This document shows, piece after piece, positions 17,490 to 26,287 of a stretch of DNA of 64,000 bases. The notes under the pieces were generated by a model that had not been told where the DNA came from, did not search any database, and saw only the letters and a list, made by a program, of their open reading frames with translations. The first letter of the stretch is position 1. Each line of letters begins with the position of its first letter. This DNA comes from Bin5 sp965221345 (GTDB lineage Bacteria > Chloroflexota > Anaerolineae > Caldilineales > Caldilineaceae). The position numbers and the translations under genes are program-made. The stretch spans positions 2,728,001 to 2,792,000 of the forward strand of contig CBDCSD010000002.1 in assembly GCA_965221345.1 (NCBI GenBank). Direction: 5' to 3'.

Positions 17490-18563
17490 ATGCCGGCCGC
17501 GACCGCAGAAGTCCACTCCATCTATGAAACGGACCGGGATCCGGCTCCCTTTATCCCATTCATTCAGGCGGTCGGGCGCGGGGAGAAACTGAAGCGCGAC
17601 CTCACATACGAGGAGTCCGTAAATGCTCTGCGCCAGATCGTCGAGCAGACCTGCTCTGCGGCGCAGGCCGGCGCCTTCCTGGTAACCCAGCGGGTGAAAG
17701 GAGAGGCGGTCGATGAAATTCGCGGCTTCACCGAACTGCTGCGGACGGAAACCATCACGCAGATCCATCCCCGCGTCGAGGGGCTGCTCGATCTGGCCGT
17801 GCCCTATGATGGCAAGGTCAAGAGCGCGCAACTGGCCCCTGCCATCGCCATCGTCCTTGCCGAGGCAGGGATGCCGGTTGTTCTGCATGGTGATGTAGGC
17901 GTGCCTACCAAGGCCGGCATCGGACCGGGACCGGTTCTACGGGCAATGGGAGTGGCCGACGACCTCGATCCGGAAGCCGTGCAGCGCATGATCGAATCGG
18001 TCGGTATCGGTTACCTGTCTGCTGCACTTTTCGCGCCGCAGTGGCATGCCCTGCTACCATTGCGGCGCCAGTTTGGCCTCCGAACCGTCCTCAACGGTGT
18101 GGAAAAGCTCCTCAACCCCGCCAACGCCCCCTTTCAGGTCAGCGGTTTCTTTCACGGGAACTACATCGACCGCCTGCGCGCCGTCCAGACCGGCGCCAAG
18201 CGCAGTTATATAGTCCAAGGGGAGGAAGGCTCCGTCGAAATGGCGGTCGGCCGCAAATCCCATGTCTTTGCCGAAGACGCGGCAGACGACTTGATCCTGG
18301 ATCCCGGCGCCCTCGGCCATACCGGGCGGGTGCGTGTGCTCGCGCCCGTAGACGTCGCAGGCCATGCCGCCCTCAACGCGGCAGTCCTCGCCTCGGCACA
18401 ATGCGACGCGACCGAGCAGGTCTGCCTGACTGTCGGCGTCATTCTTCATCTCTTCGATCTGGCCCAAAGCATTGCCGATGGCATAGACCGCGCAAGAAAG
18501 GTTCTTGCCACCGGGGCCGCGCAGGCCCGCCTGGAGCGGGCGACGGCTATGCGGGTGGGGTGA
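17490..18563 (+). CDS. TrpD2/YbiB-like glycosyltransferase family 3 protein
   Basis: A 357-residue homologue of anthranilate phosphoribosyltransferase. The N-terminal helical domain has LTYEESVNALRQIV, and the nucleoside-phosphorylase-type alpha/beta core includes VVLHGDVGVPTKAGIGPGPV (about 130-150). The PRPP-binding GTGGD of true TrpD is not conserved; the matching position reads DLAVPYDGK, as in the TrpD2/YbiB branch, which is not thought to act in tryptophan synthesis. YbiB of E. coli has been described as a nucleic-acid-binding protein. No other trp gene is nearby. It is the last gene of the siroheme reductase operon and has a good ribosome site (GAGGAG). Confidence 0.8.
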   Translation: MPAATAEVHSIYETDRDPAPFIPFIQAVGRGEKLKRDLTYEESVNALRQIVEQTCSAAQAGAFLVTQRVKGEAVDEIRGFTELLRTETITQIHPRVEGLLDLAVPYDGKVKSAQLAPAIAIVLAEAGMPVVLHGDVGVPTKAGIGPGPVLRAMGVADDLDPEAVQRMIESVGIGYLSAALFAPQWHALLPLRRQFGLRTVLNGVEKLLNPANAPFQVSGFFHGNYIDRLRAVQTGAKRSYIVQGEEGSVEMAVGRKSHVFAEDAADDLILDPGALGHTGRVRVLAPVDVAGHAALNAAVLASAQCDATEQVCLTVGVILHLFDLAQSIADGIDRARKVLATGAAQARLERATAMRVG

Positions 18564-18566
18564 ACA

Positions 18567-18585
18567 GAAACCGGGTACCGGTTTC
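18567..18585. terminator. Palindromic stem-loop between convergent genes
   Basis: GAAACCGG (18567-18574) and CCGGTTTC (18578-18585) pair perfectly around a 3-base loop, four bases after the TrpD2-like stop. There is no clear T run on either strand, so a terminator role is only likely by position. Confidence 0.35.
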
Positions 18586-18635
18586 CTAGTGACGCTGGCG
18601 TCGCGGCGTGAACAGATCCGTTTCCTTCCCCTTGC

Positions 18636-20291
18636 TCATTTCTCCCCTTTCTCAACCAGCATTTCTGCCAGCTCCAGGGCCCCATCCACGTCCGTTACTG
18701 TACCCGCTGCCTGGGCCTCTGCCAGTTCACGCATGATGACGCCCACCTTCGGCCCCGGCGCCAACCCCAGATGCATTATCAATCTGTGGCCGTCCACCAG
18801 CGGCGTGGTCAGGTTTTCCGCCTGCCGTGAGAATGCAAAGTCAAAGAAACCTTCCATAGCCTTAAGGAATCGGTTCCACTCTTGTCCCTGCATCGTTCCG
18901 GTCGCCTGCCGGTCAGCGATCGCCTGGAGCGTCACATCGAGCCCGTCGAGTGGCGGCAGCGCGCCTCCAGAAAGCGATCCATGCTCGAACTGATGACCCG
19001 CCACAACGCTTCCTACTTGGCGAAAGAAGCGGAACGCTGCCCGCGGGCCGATTTGACCAGCATCCGGGGGGAGCGCCAGGTATAGCCTGCGGGGATACCC
19101 GTGCATCGCCGCGACCCGCTCCGCCAACAGGACTTCGCGTCTGCTGAAACGGAGCTGGGCGACGCGGCTGGCTGCGATCCGAGCGCTCAAGAGCTGGTGC
19201 CCGGGCAAGCGCTGCTGCTCGATCCCACCTTCGATCTGCGCAGATTGGCTGCCGGGCTTTCCCGTATCGTGGAAGAGCGCATGCCAGACAAGCCACCCCG
19301 CCCGGTCATGGCCGACCGCGATCTCCGCGCCAAAGTGGGCGCGCAGCGCCTCTGCCCATGGGTCGAGAGTCTGCCTCAGCCTGCTGTCCTCCGGGGCCGG
19401 ACCCCCTCGCAGCCAATCTCGCAGTTCAGCGGCGTAGCGCACTGCCAATAGACTGTGCTCGTAGGCGTCGAGATGGTGGCGAGAAGACTGGGTCACCCCT
19501 TGCAAAGCCTCGACCTCCGGAAGCAGATGGGACAGGAGTCCGAGCGCTCGCAACTCTCTGATGCCAGCGTCGGGGCGCGAACAGTCCAGCAGCTTCCACA
19601 GTTCATGCCGCACTCGCTCAGCGCTGACGGAAAGAATCGTGTCGGCACTCGCAACAATCTGCCTCCGCGTTTCATCTTCGACTGTAAATCCCAGCTGGGA
19701 GGAAAGGCGCACGGCCCGTAATAGTCGGAGCGGATCGCTGCGCAGGCTTTCAGGAGTTACACGGCGCAGCCGCTGCGCCTCGACATCTCGAATGCCGCCG
19801 CATACGTCGATCAACCGTGGCGACCTGTCGGTCGGCAATTCCAGTGCCAACGCATTGGCGCTGAAGTCACGCGCCAGCAGGTCGGACTGCAAGTCGCCTC
19901 GCAGTGCCGCTGCGTCACATTCTATCCGTCGGCCGTCGGCGCCGTCCCCAATGAGCCGCGCGACATCTCTTGCTTCGTCCAAGGGATAGAAAGCCCAGCC
20001 AAGCTTGTCCGCCACGCGCCGCGCTACCGGCAAAACCGGTCCACTGAAAACTAAATCCAAGTCAGTTGTCGTGGAGCTCGTGTTCCGAGAGAGGGAAGGC
20101 GGCGCGCGGCCAGCATTCCGGTCTATTTTAGTCACGGTCGCATGGGACCAGCCCGGAATAGAGGAGATGCCCAGCAGATGATCCCGCACGGCGCCGCCGA
20201 CGATATAGATCGGCGCTCGTTCTGCCATGAACGCGTTTAGAACTCGTACTACAGCATCAGGTGGTTTCTGGTCTGGAGTATTTGGGAGCAT
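18636..20291 (-). CDS. CCA-adding tRNA nucleotidyltransferase / poly(A) polymerase family with HD domain
   Basis: A 551-residue class II nucleotidyltransferase that adds or repairs the 3' CCA of tRNA. Motif A (YIVGGAVRDHLLG) is at about 29-41 and the metal-binding DLD at 77-79. Between them is an insert of about 25-30 residues (from ISSIPGW to NTSSTTT) where the family normally has about 8. Motif B is RDFSANALALE, the ERxxxE motif is SAERVRHELWKLL, and a C-terminal HD domain has WHALFHDTGKPG. The tRNA gene in this window lacks an encoded CCA, so the enzyme would be needed for synthesis. It is convergent with the TrpD2-like gene. Confidence 0.88.
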   Translation of the reverse strand: MLPNTPDQKPPDAVVRVLNAFMAERAPIYIVGGAVRDHLLGISSIPGWSHATVTKIDRNAGRAPPSLSRNTSSTTTDLDLVFSGPVLPVARRVADKLGWAFYPLDEARDVARLIGDGADGRRIECDAAALRGDLQSDLLARDFSANALALELPTDRSPRLIDVCGGIRDVEAQRLRRVTPESLRSDPLRLLRAVRLSSQLGFTVEDETRRQIVASADTILSVSAERVRHELWKLLDCSRPDAGIRELRALGLLSHLLPEVEALQGVTQSSRHHLDAYEHSLLAVRYAAELRDWLRGGPAPEDSRLRQTLDPWAEALRAHFGAEIAVGHDRAGWLVWHALFHDTGKPGSQSAQIEGGIEQQRLPGHQLLSARIAASRVAQLRFSRREVLLAERVAAMHGYPRRLYLALPPDAGQIGPRAAFRFFRQVGSVVAGHQFEHGSLSGGALPPLDGLDVTLQAIADRQATGTMQGQEWNRFLKAMEGFFDFAFSRQAENLTTPLVDGHRLIMHLGLAPGPKVGVIMRELAEAQAAGTVTDVDGALELAEMLVEKGEK

Positions 20292-20352
20292 TTCCGAAAG
20301 GGATAAGGCCTGTCGTTATGTGATTCGGGCGCCTTTTGTAGTCAACTTTCTC

Positions 20353-21903
20353 TCAGATCAACGCCTCAATCAGGAGCGGTCCCGGTTCTTCAATCCCCCG
20401 GCGTAACGCCACCACAAATGCATCCGCGCTTTCGACGCGGACAGCCGGCACGCCCATCCCTTCAGAGATGGAAACCCAATTCAACTCTGGAGAGTCGAGG
20501 CGCATCATCGCCTGGGCATGGGGTCCTGGGTCTGCGTCGCCTCCGACATTTTTCAGTTCACCCTGCAGGATGCGGTAAGTTCGGTTGGCGAAAATGACGT
20601 TCACAACGTTCAGAGACTCGCGCGCCTGCGTCCACAGCGCCTGCAAGGTATACATGCCCGAGCCGTCGCCTTCCATGGCAAATACCTGGCGGTCCGGGCA
20701 GGCCACGGCGGCGCCGGTTGCAGCAGGAAGGCCTTGACCGATGGAGCCGCCGGTTACATGAAGCCAGTCATGGGGCGGCGCCTTTTGGGTGAGCGGGTAG
20801 GCTTGGCGGCCACTGGTAACAGCCTCATCGGATACGATCGCATTTTCCGGCATCAGCGCACAGAGGGCCGTCCATGCCGCCGCCGGTGTTAGCGTTCCGG
20901 TCGGCAGTGGTGGGCGCTCAAATGGGGCTACGGGGGGTGGGTCGGACGGCGCGCCCAACTCTTCGCTCAACGCGTCGAGCGCGGCCGGAACATCTTCGTC
21001 TTCCGCGGCCAGCAGATGGATATGGGCATCCGGCGGCGCCAGCCGGCTGGGGCTATCCGGGTAGGCGAAGAATCCAACTGGGTCCTTAGCGCCGACCAGA
21101 ACAACATGCCGAGCCCCCGCCAACAGGGCAACCGCCTCGTCCACCGGATAGGGCAGGCGAGCCAAGACTGGACGGCCGGCCCCCCTCGATACCCGCGCGG
21201 CGGCACGATTCCCGACCACTCGGGCATTCGCTGCCGCGGCGATGCGGAGTGCCATGCCGCTGGCCCCTTCGCTGCGCATCACCTGATCGCCTACCATAAT
21301 CACGGTTTCTTCGCCGCGCCGCAACAGTTGCGCGATGGCGGCAATGCGCTCCTCCGGTACTTGTGCCATCGGCGGCGCGCTTTGGGGCGGAGCCGCGCCC
21401 TCCGCCGCGCCCCAAGCAGTATCCCCTGGAAGTATCAATGTGGCGACTTGGCCGGGAGGCGTAAGGGCGGCGGCAATGGCTGCGGCACCATCGGCGGCGA
21501 CCGCACGGGAGTTAGGCGACGTGCGCACCCAACCCGAAACCGGCCGGGCCAAACCTTCAATGTCGCACGTCAGTGGTGCATCGTATTTGAGGTGATAGGT
21601 GGCGTGATCCCCGACAATGTTGACTATTGGCGAGTGGGCCTTGCGCCCGTTGTGCAAATTGGAGATGCCATTGCCCAAACCCGGCCCGGTGTGTAGAAGC
21701 GTCGCTGCCGGCTTGCCGGTCATACGGGCGAAGCCGTCCGCGCAACCGGTGGCGACGCCTTCAAACAGGCACAGTACCGAGTGCATCTGCGGTACAAAGT
21801 CCAGCGCGGCGACGAAGTGCATTTCCGACGTGCCGGGGTTCATGAAACAGGTGTCCACGCCGCCGTCATACAGTGTGCGAATGAGAGATTGAGCGCCGTT
21901 CAT
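20353..21903 (-). CDS. Thiamine-diphosphate-dependent enzyme, acetolactate synthase/benzoylformate decarboxylase-like
   Basis: A 516-residue ThDP enzyme with the three usual domains. The PYR domain has an active-site Glu in CLFEGVATGCADGFARMTG, then comes a central domain, then a PP domain with the GDGS...N metal/ThDP motif (MEGDGSGMYTLQALW, then FANRTYRIL). The start is ATG 21903 with GGAG upstream; a TTG two codons earlier is possible. The substrate is unknown. The family includes acetolactate synthase large subunits, but no ilvN or ilvC lies nearby and the protein is short for IlvB, so another 2-oxoacid decarboxylase or ligase is more likely. Confidence 0.82.
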   Translation of the reverse strand: MNGAQSLIRTLYDGGVDTCFMNPGTSEMHFVAALDFVPQMHSVLCLFEGVATGCADGFARMTGKPAATLLHTGPGLGNGISNLHNGRKAHSPIVNIVGDHATYHLKYDAPLTCDIEGLARPVSGWVRTSPNSRAVAADGAAAIAAALTPPGQVATLILPGDTAWGAAEGAAPPQSAPPMAQVPEERIAAIAQLLRRGEETVIMVGDQVMRSEGASGMALRIAAAANARVVGNRAAARVSRGAGRPVLARLPYPVDEAVALLAGARHVVLVGAKDPVGFFAYPDSPSRLAPPDAHIHLLAAEDEDVPAALDALSEELGAPSDPPPVAPFERPPLPTGTLTPAAAWTALCALMPENAIVSDEAVTSGRQAYPLTQKAPPHDWLHVTGGSIGQGLPAATGAAVACPDRQVFAMEGDGSGMYTLQALWTQARESLNVVNVIFANRTYRILQGELKNVGGDADPGPHAQAMMRLDSPELNWVSISEGMGVPAVRVESADAFVVALRRGIEEPGPLLIEALI

Positions 21904-21956
21904 GGGCAAGACTCCGGACAGAGAGTGAAAGGGAAGGAAGGCCGTTGCAATTCAGA

Positions 21957-23549
21957 TCAAGGCTTTTCTTCAGACTCGTCAATTGACAGGGCAGACTCAA
22001 TTTCCTGCCAGGCCTTCTCCGCAGCCGCGGCCGTCTCTTGGGAAGGCGGCTCGTCACCATAGCGGGCCTCGCTGTAGGCCGCGGTGATAGTTTGCACAAG
22101 CACGTCGTCAAAACCGGGATGACCGGTAAGGCGGCCGCCAAAGCGATTGGGTGTTTCACCCTGCAATCTGGCGGCATTTCGGATCTGCGCGAACGCTAGC
22201 AACCTTCGATAGATCGAGCGGATCAGAAGACGGGTGTCGCTCTCCCCCTCCAAAGACAGGAACGGGTCCGGCTCTTCTGGAGCAGGCCCGAATCGGGAAC
22301 GCAATCGCGACCACAGTTCGGCCAGTTGGGCTTGAAGCAGACCGGTCGTCAGGACAGACTCCCGGACCTCGTCGGACACCAAGTCCGGGCGGCTTCGCAA
22401 CCGGCGCAGTACAAACATGAAAATGATGAACACACCGATTGCCACAACAAGCAGCGCTACCCACCGGTACGGCTCCGGCATTGCTTCGACAACTCTTTCC
22501 GGTGTCTCCGGAAACGGCTCAGGCGTGGGAGGTTGGGGTAAGCCGGCCGCCTCACTTTCCTGAGAGCGGTCACCGAACAAGCTGCGCAGGAAGCGGATCA
22601 GATACTCGATCAAGATGAAGATCGGGTATGCGACAACTGTAATAATCCAAATCAGAACGGTGCTGATCCCCTTCCAGATTATCCCGAGCGCCCTCCACAA
22701 TACCGCCGCATCCTCCGGCTGGATTATCAGTCCGATCAGCAGGGCAACGCCTAGCAGAACAAAAATCGTCAGGCCGATGCCGACAAGCCAGCTGCGGTTG
22801 GGACTCACTCTGCCCACGAGTGAACTGCGCCGCCAGCCACCGGATTTCCTGAGGTTGGCAACGCCCAGCCCCGCCAGTCCCGCGGCAGCAAAAGGTAGCA
22901 GCAGCCAAAAGGGATTTGAAAGCTGTCCGCCAGCGGCGCTGAACGGGTTTGCGGTCGTGCCAGACTGGCCGCCCGGGACGCCCGAAGGCAGGATCCAGGC
23001 AAACAGGGCCAGCGCGGCGCCGCCCCAGAGAAATGCCTTCCAAACCTCTTCATGGCTATATTGGCCATGACCATCCAGCGCGCCGCGCAGCCAGAGAAAG
23101 ATGCCCATGAGTAAGAAAAGGAGCGTGCCAGGAATCTCGATCGGTATGGCATCCCAGTAGATCAGATCGTAACCCGCCGCCAGCAACCAACGCAGATCCC
23201 ATAACCCGAAATCCTGCTGCAGAAAGCGCAGCCAGAGCATAAACAGGATCACGGCAAATCCACTGGCGGCAATATTCCGCCTCACTTGGTTTGTTCTTCG
23301 AAAGTCCCTGCGCTCGGCCAGAGAAGGCATAGCCCAGCGTGCAAAGGTGAAGCCGAGCAGCGGGAGGGCGATTACCATAAATGGGGACATCAGGGGCGCG
23401 TTGACGGAGGGCGACAAAAAGCCCTGCAAGAACAGCATCCAAGGCCAAATCCAGCACAGGCGCATGACACCGACCAGGGCTGGCAGCAGCAGACCGTCAA
23501 CGCTGTTCCACTCAGCATTATTCCAGGGCAGGGCAATTGGAGAATTCAT
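21957..23549 (-). CDS. Multi-pass membrane protein with C-terminal DUF4129
   Basis: A 530-residue protein with about eight hydrophobic segments (for example near 25-45, 52-72, 93-112, 142-160, 173-190, 215-235, 255-280 and 290-315) and one more near 365-385. The soluble tail has the DUF4129 pattern (SIYRRLLAFAQIRNAARLQG, then RFGGRLTG and YSEARYGDE). In many bacteria DUF4129 is fused to a transglutaminase-like protein beside MoxR and DUF58 genes. Here the transglutaminase part is absent. It follows the DUF58 gene on the same strand with about 100 bases between. Its role is probably in cell-envelope maturation, by context only. Confidence 0.8.
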   Translation of the reverse strand: MNSPIALPWNNAEWNSVDGLLLPALVGVMRLCWIWPWMLFLQGFLSPSVNAPLMSPFMVIALPLLGFTFARWAMPSLAERRDFRRTNQVRRNIAASGFAVILFMLWLRFLQQDFGLWDLRWLLAAGYDLIYWDAIPIEIPGTLLFLLMGIFLWLRGALDGHGQYSHEEVWKAFLWGGAALALFAWILPSGVPGGQSGTTANPFSAAGGQLSNPFWLLLPFAAAGLAGLGVANLRKSGGWRRSSLVGRVSPNRSWLVGIGLTIFVLLGVALLIGLIIQPEDAAVLWRALGIIWKGISTVLIWIITVVAYPIFILIEYLIRFLRSLFGDRSQESEAAGLPQPPTPEPFPETPERVVEAMPEPYRWVALLVVAIGVFIIFMFVLRRLRSRPDLVSDEVRESVLTTGLLQAQLAELWSRLRSRFGPAPEEPDPFLSLEGESDTRLLIRSIYRRLLAFAQIRNAARLQGETPNRFGGRLTGHPGFDDVLVQTITAAYSEARYGDEPPSQETAAAAEKAWQEIESALSIDESEEKP

Positions 23550-23648
23550 CCTTCAGTTTCGTCTACAGTTCACTCATTCTAGGAAGCGCAAAGTATGTGA
23601 GCCCTGCGGTGCGAACCCCCTGAGATGCGGCCTGCTGCCGAAAGCAAA

Positions 23649-24896
23649 TTAACCCGCCGCGAGGGGCGCCGCCATTTCGGGTATCTCCTGCTCCACTCTT
23701 ATGGCCAGGTCCTCCAGAGCCTGCTGCGAAAGCTGCTGGAAGGCTACGCCCGGGATGGCTTTCTCGAGAGTCAACCCACCGATGCCCAGCAGGGTGACCG
23801 CAAATCCCCGGCGCTGCAGATCGGCAAGGGCCCTGCTCAGGCTGTCCGACAGGGTTGCGCTGATCAGCACGATCGATGTGCCGTGGCGAAGGTGGTCGGC
23901 CTCCTGTTGCAGAACCCGCTCAATCGTCGTATGCGGCACACCCACGCAATAGGCCAGCGCCTCCAGTACGCGGGTAAGCTGACGAGGGTGCGCTCCAGGC
24001 AGAATACGCACTCGTCGGCCCTCGTACATCATGCTGTTGGCGAACACACCGAAGGCATCACCGCGCAACTGCGCCCACCGGGAGATGGAAGCGCCGGCGC
24101 TGATGGCAAATTCGCGCAACGCCGGGTCGATCCCTTCGAATCGGTGATTGAAGGTACGAATATTGATAAAGATCGCTAGTGGACGTGAAGCGGACGGCTC
24201 GAACAGCTTCGTCTGCAGTTCCTGGCGACGAGCTGTGGCCTTCCAGTGAATGTGGCGAATGTTATCGCCGGGGAGATACTCGCGTACGCCGCTCACGCGC
24301 AGAGGATCGTCGATCAGCCGGTTTAGGCTCTGGTAGTCCCCAAAAGGGTGGCGGGCGTCCAGACCCAACTCCGGCAATGTATACAGACGGGGATAGACCA
24401 GAAGCAGATTGGTTTCTGGAATTTCCTTGTGTTGGCTGCGGAATCCGAAGATGTCGCCGCAAACCAGCTGGACAGGCCCGAATCTCCATGCGCCCCGCTG
24501 CGTGCCGGTGACCGTATAGCGACGGATAACCCGTTGGTAGAGACCGAGGGAGAAGAGGTTGACAAGCACGCGTCGAGTGGGCAAATAGTGCCTGGCTCGC
24601 TCGTCGGGCGTCAATTTGAGCGCAATGGGAATATCGTCTTCGCAACGCAGCCAAGCAAGCGGCAAGGGTTTTGCGTTGGTCACCTCCAGCCGCAGATCCG
24701 TCTTCTCGCCGAAAAAGAGTCGCTCCACGCCGAACTGGCGCCGGTAGGTCACCTCGGTAAGACAGTAGCGGCTCCAAAGCCAGACAACCAGCCCCAGCAG
24801 ACTGAGGATAAGCGCCATGGAAAAGATCAGGCTGTTGCGCGTAGCAAGCGCCAACACCAATATGACAGCCGCGGCCATCCAGCCAGTGCGCCCCAT
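23649..24896 (-). CDS. DUF58 domain-containing membrane-anchored protein
   Basis: A 415-residue protein with two N-terminal membrane segments (about 6-22 and 25-44), a beta-rich middle, and the DUF58 signature (EYLPGDNIRHIHWKATARR, about 230-248), which leads into a von Willebrand-like fold. Its ATG overlaps the MoxR stop by one base (TGATG), so translation is likely coupled. DUF58 proteins are regular partners of MoxR AAA ATPases and are thought to help assemble or activate envelope or metal-containing proteins; the client here is unknown. Confidence 0.9.
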   Translation of the reverse strand: MGRTGWMAAAVILVLALATRNSLIFSMALILSLLGLVVWLWSRYCLTEVTYRRQFGVERLFFGEKTDLRLEVTNAKPLPLAWLRCEDDIPIALKLTPDERARHYLPTRRVLVNLFSLGLYQRVIRRYTVTGTQRGAWRFGPVQLVCGDIFGFRSQHKEIPETNLLLVYPRLYTLPELGLDARHPFGDYQSLNRLIDDPLRVSGVREYLPGDNIRHIHWKATARRQELQTKLFEPSASRPLAIFINIRTFNHRFEGIDPALREFAISAGASISRWAQLRGDAFGVFANSMMYEGRRVRILPGAHPRQLTRVLEALAYCVGVPHTTIERVLQQEADHLRHGTSIVLISATLSDSLSRALADLQRRGFAVTLLGIGGLTLEKAIPGVAFQQLSQQALEDLAIRVEQEIPEMAAPLAAG

Positions 24897-25993
24897 CAGC
24901 CTGATACGGTCGAGCGCCCGTCGACTGCGGCAACAGCGACAGCAGGTGCAGGAGATTCGTCAGATTCCGGCCCCTCTGCCTGGTTAACGTCGAGTGGCTC
25001 AGCCAGCTCCGACTCTTCTGAAGGGGGCGGGCTTTCCTGCCAATTTTCCTCTACTGGGACTGGAACTCTGTCTACAATGCCATCCAACACGGTGGTCACG
25101 GAAGTGCCATGCAGACGGGTATCGGGGCCGGGAATCAGCCTGTGGCGCAAAACGGGGGCGGCAAGTTGCTGGATATCGTCCGGCGTGACGTACGTCCGCC
25201 CTTGGATGGCGGCAAAGGCCTGAGTCGTGCGATAAAACGCGAGACTGCCGCGCGGGCTAACTCCCAGGTCCAAGGCGTTCTCTTCGCGTGTGGCTTGCAC
25301 CAGATCCAGAAGGTAATCCTCCAGAACCGGGTGGACGAAAACATTGCGGCAGATGGTCACGGCTCGGCGGACATCTTCCGCATTGACGATGGGCTGAACG
25401 CGGGCCAGCGGATTGTCGTTACGAAAACGGTGCAGAATCTGGCGCTCCTCCTCGCGCTGAGGATAGCCCAGCGCCACCTGAATCAAAAAGCGGTCCATCT
25501 GCGCTTCAGGCAGTGGGAAAGTGCCCGCCAACTCGACCGGGTTCTGGGTCGCCATCAGGAAGAATGGGTAGGGAAGCTCATGGGAAACGCCATCAACTGT
25601 AACGTGGCGTTCTTCCATGGCTTCCAGCATGGCGCTCTGTGTGCGGGGGCCGGCGCGGTTGATTTCGTCCGCGAGGACAATTCCGGCCAAAATCGGACCC
25701 GGGCGGTATTCGAAGTCGTCAGTCTTGCGGTTATAGACGCTGACGCCGACGATATCCGAGGGGAGGAGGTCGGGCGTGAATTGGATGCGCTGAAAGCTGA
25801 TGCCCAGCGAGGCGGCTAGGGTCTTGGCCAGCATCGTTTTGCCAATGCCGGGTACATCCTCCAACAGTACGTGCCCTTCGCAAAAGAGGGCCACCATTAA
25901 CTGATCGACGGTACTGTCCTTGCCCACGATTACCTGGGCGACGCTTTCGCGCAGCCTGCGGGCAAGGTCCTGTACAAAAGCGATGTCTGACAT
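24896..25993 (-). CDS. MoxR-family AAA+ ATPase
   Basis: A 365-residue chaperone-type ATPase. Walker A is GHVLLEDVPGIGKTMLAKTL (about 39-58), Walker B is GIVLADEINRAGPRTQSAML, and sensor 1 is FLMATQNPVE. A C-terminal Glu/Pro/Ala-rich tail of about 60 residues follows the AAA lid. ATG 25993 was chosen because CAGGAG lies about 6 bases upstream; an earlier in-frame start at 26194 would add Cys- and Arg-rich sequence unlike the family. It leads the MoxR-DUF58-DUF4129 unit. Confidence 0.92.
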   Translation of the reverse strand: MSDIAFVQDLARRLRESVAQVIVGKDSTVDQLMVALFCEGHVLLEDVPGIGKTMLAKTLAASLGISFQRIQFTPDLLPSDIVGVSVYNRKTDDFEYRPGPILAGIVLADEINRAGPRTQSAMLEAMEERHVTVDGVSHELPYPFFLMATQNPVELAGTFPLPEAQMDRFLIQVALGYPQREEERQILHRFRNDNPLARVQPIVNAEDVRRAVTICRNVFVHPVLEDYLLDLVQATREENALDLGVSPRGSLAFYRTTQAFAAIQGRTYVTPDDIQQLAAPVLRHRLIPGPDTRLHGTSVTTVLDGIVDRVPVPVEENWQESPPPSEESELAEPLDVNQAEGPESDESPAPAVAVAAVDGRSTVSG

Positions 25994-26287
25994 GACTGCT
26001 CCTGAACTGACTACACCCCGGCAACTTTGGCCTGTCCCGGTGCAGTCGAAGAAAAGACAGTTGCGTATATACCGCCGGCCCCCACAAGAATGACTCTGGC
26101 CTGATTGGCCGCTCCAGCGCGTCAGCGACAGCCGGAGTGTCTGTCGAAAGCAGTCAGTTGAGCCTGCGCAAGTGGGAGTATAACAGTGGGCCAACCTAAC
26201 GGCAAAGGAGAGCGGGGTTCAGATATGGTCTCTGTACGCCACGAGTGGTCCAAGATCCGCAGCTTGCGATCAATGCCATCTCGACAA

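Noticed and set aside
24896..26194. MoxR start at 26194
   Set aside because: The extra 67 residues are Cys/Arg/Ser-rich and unlike the family; ATG 25993 has a good ribosome site.
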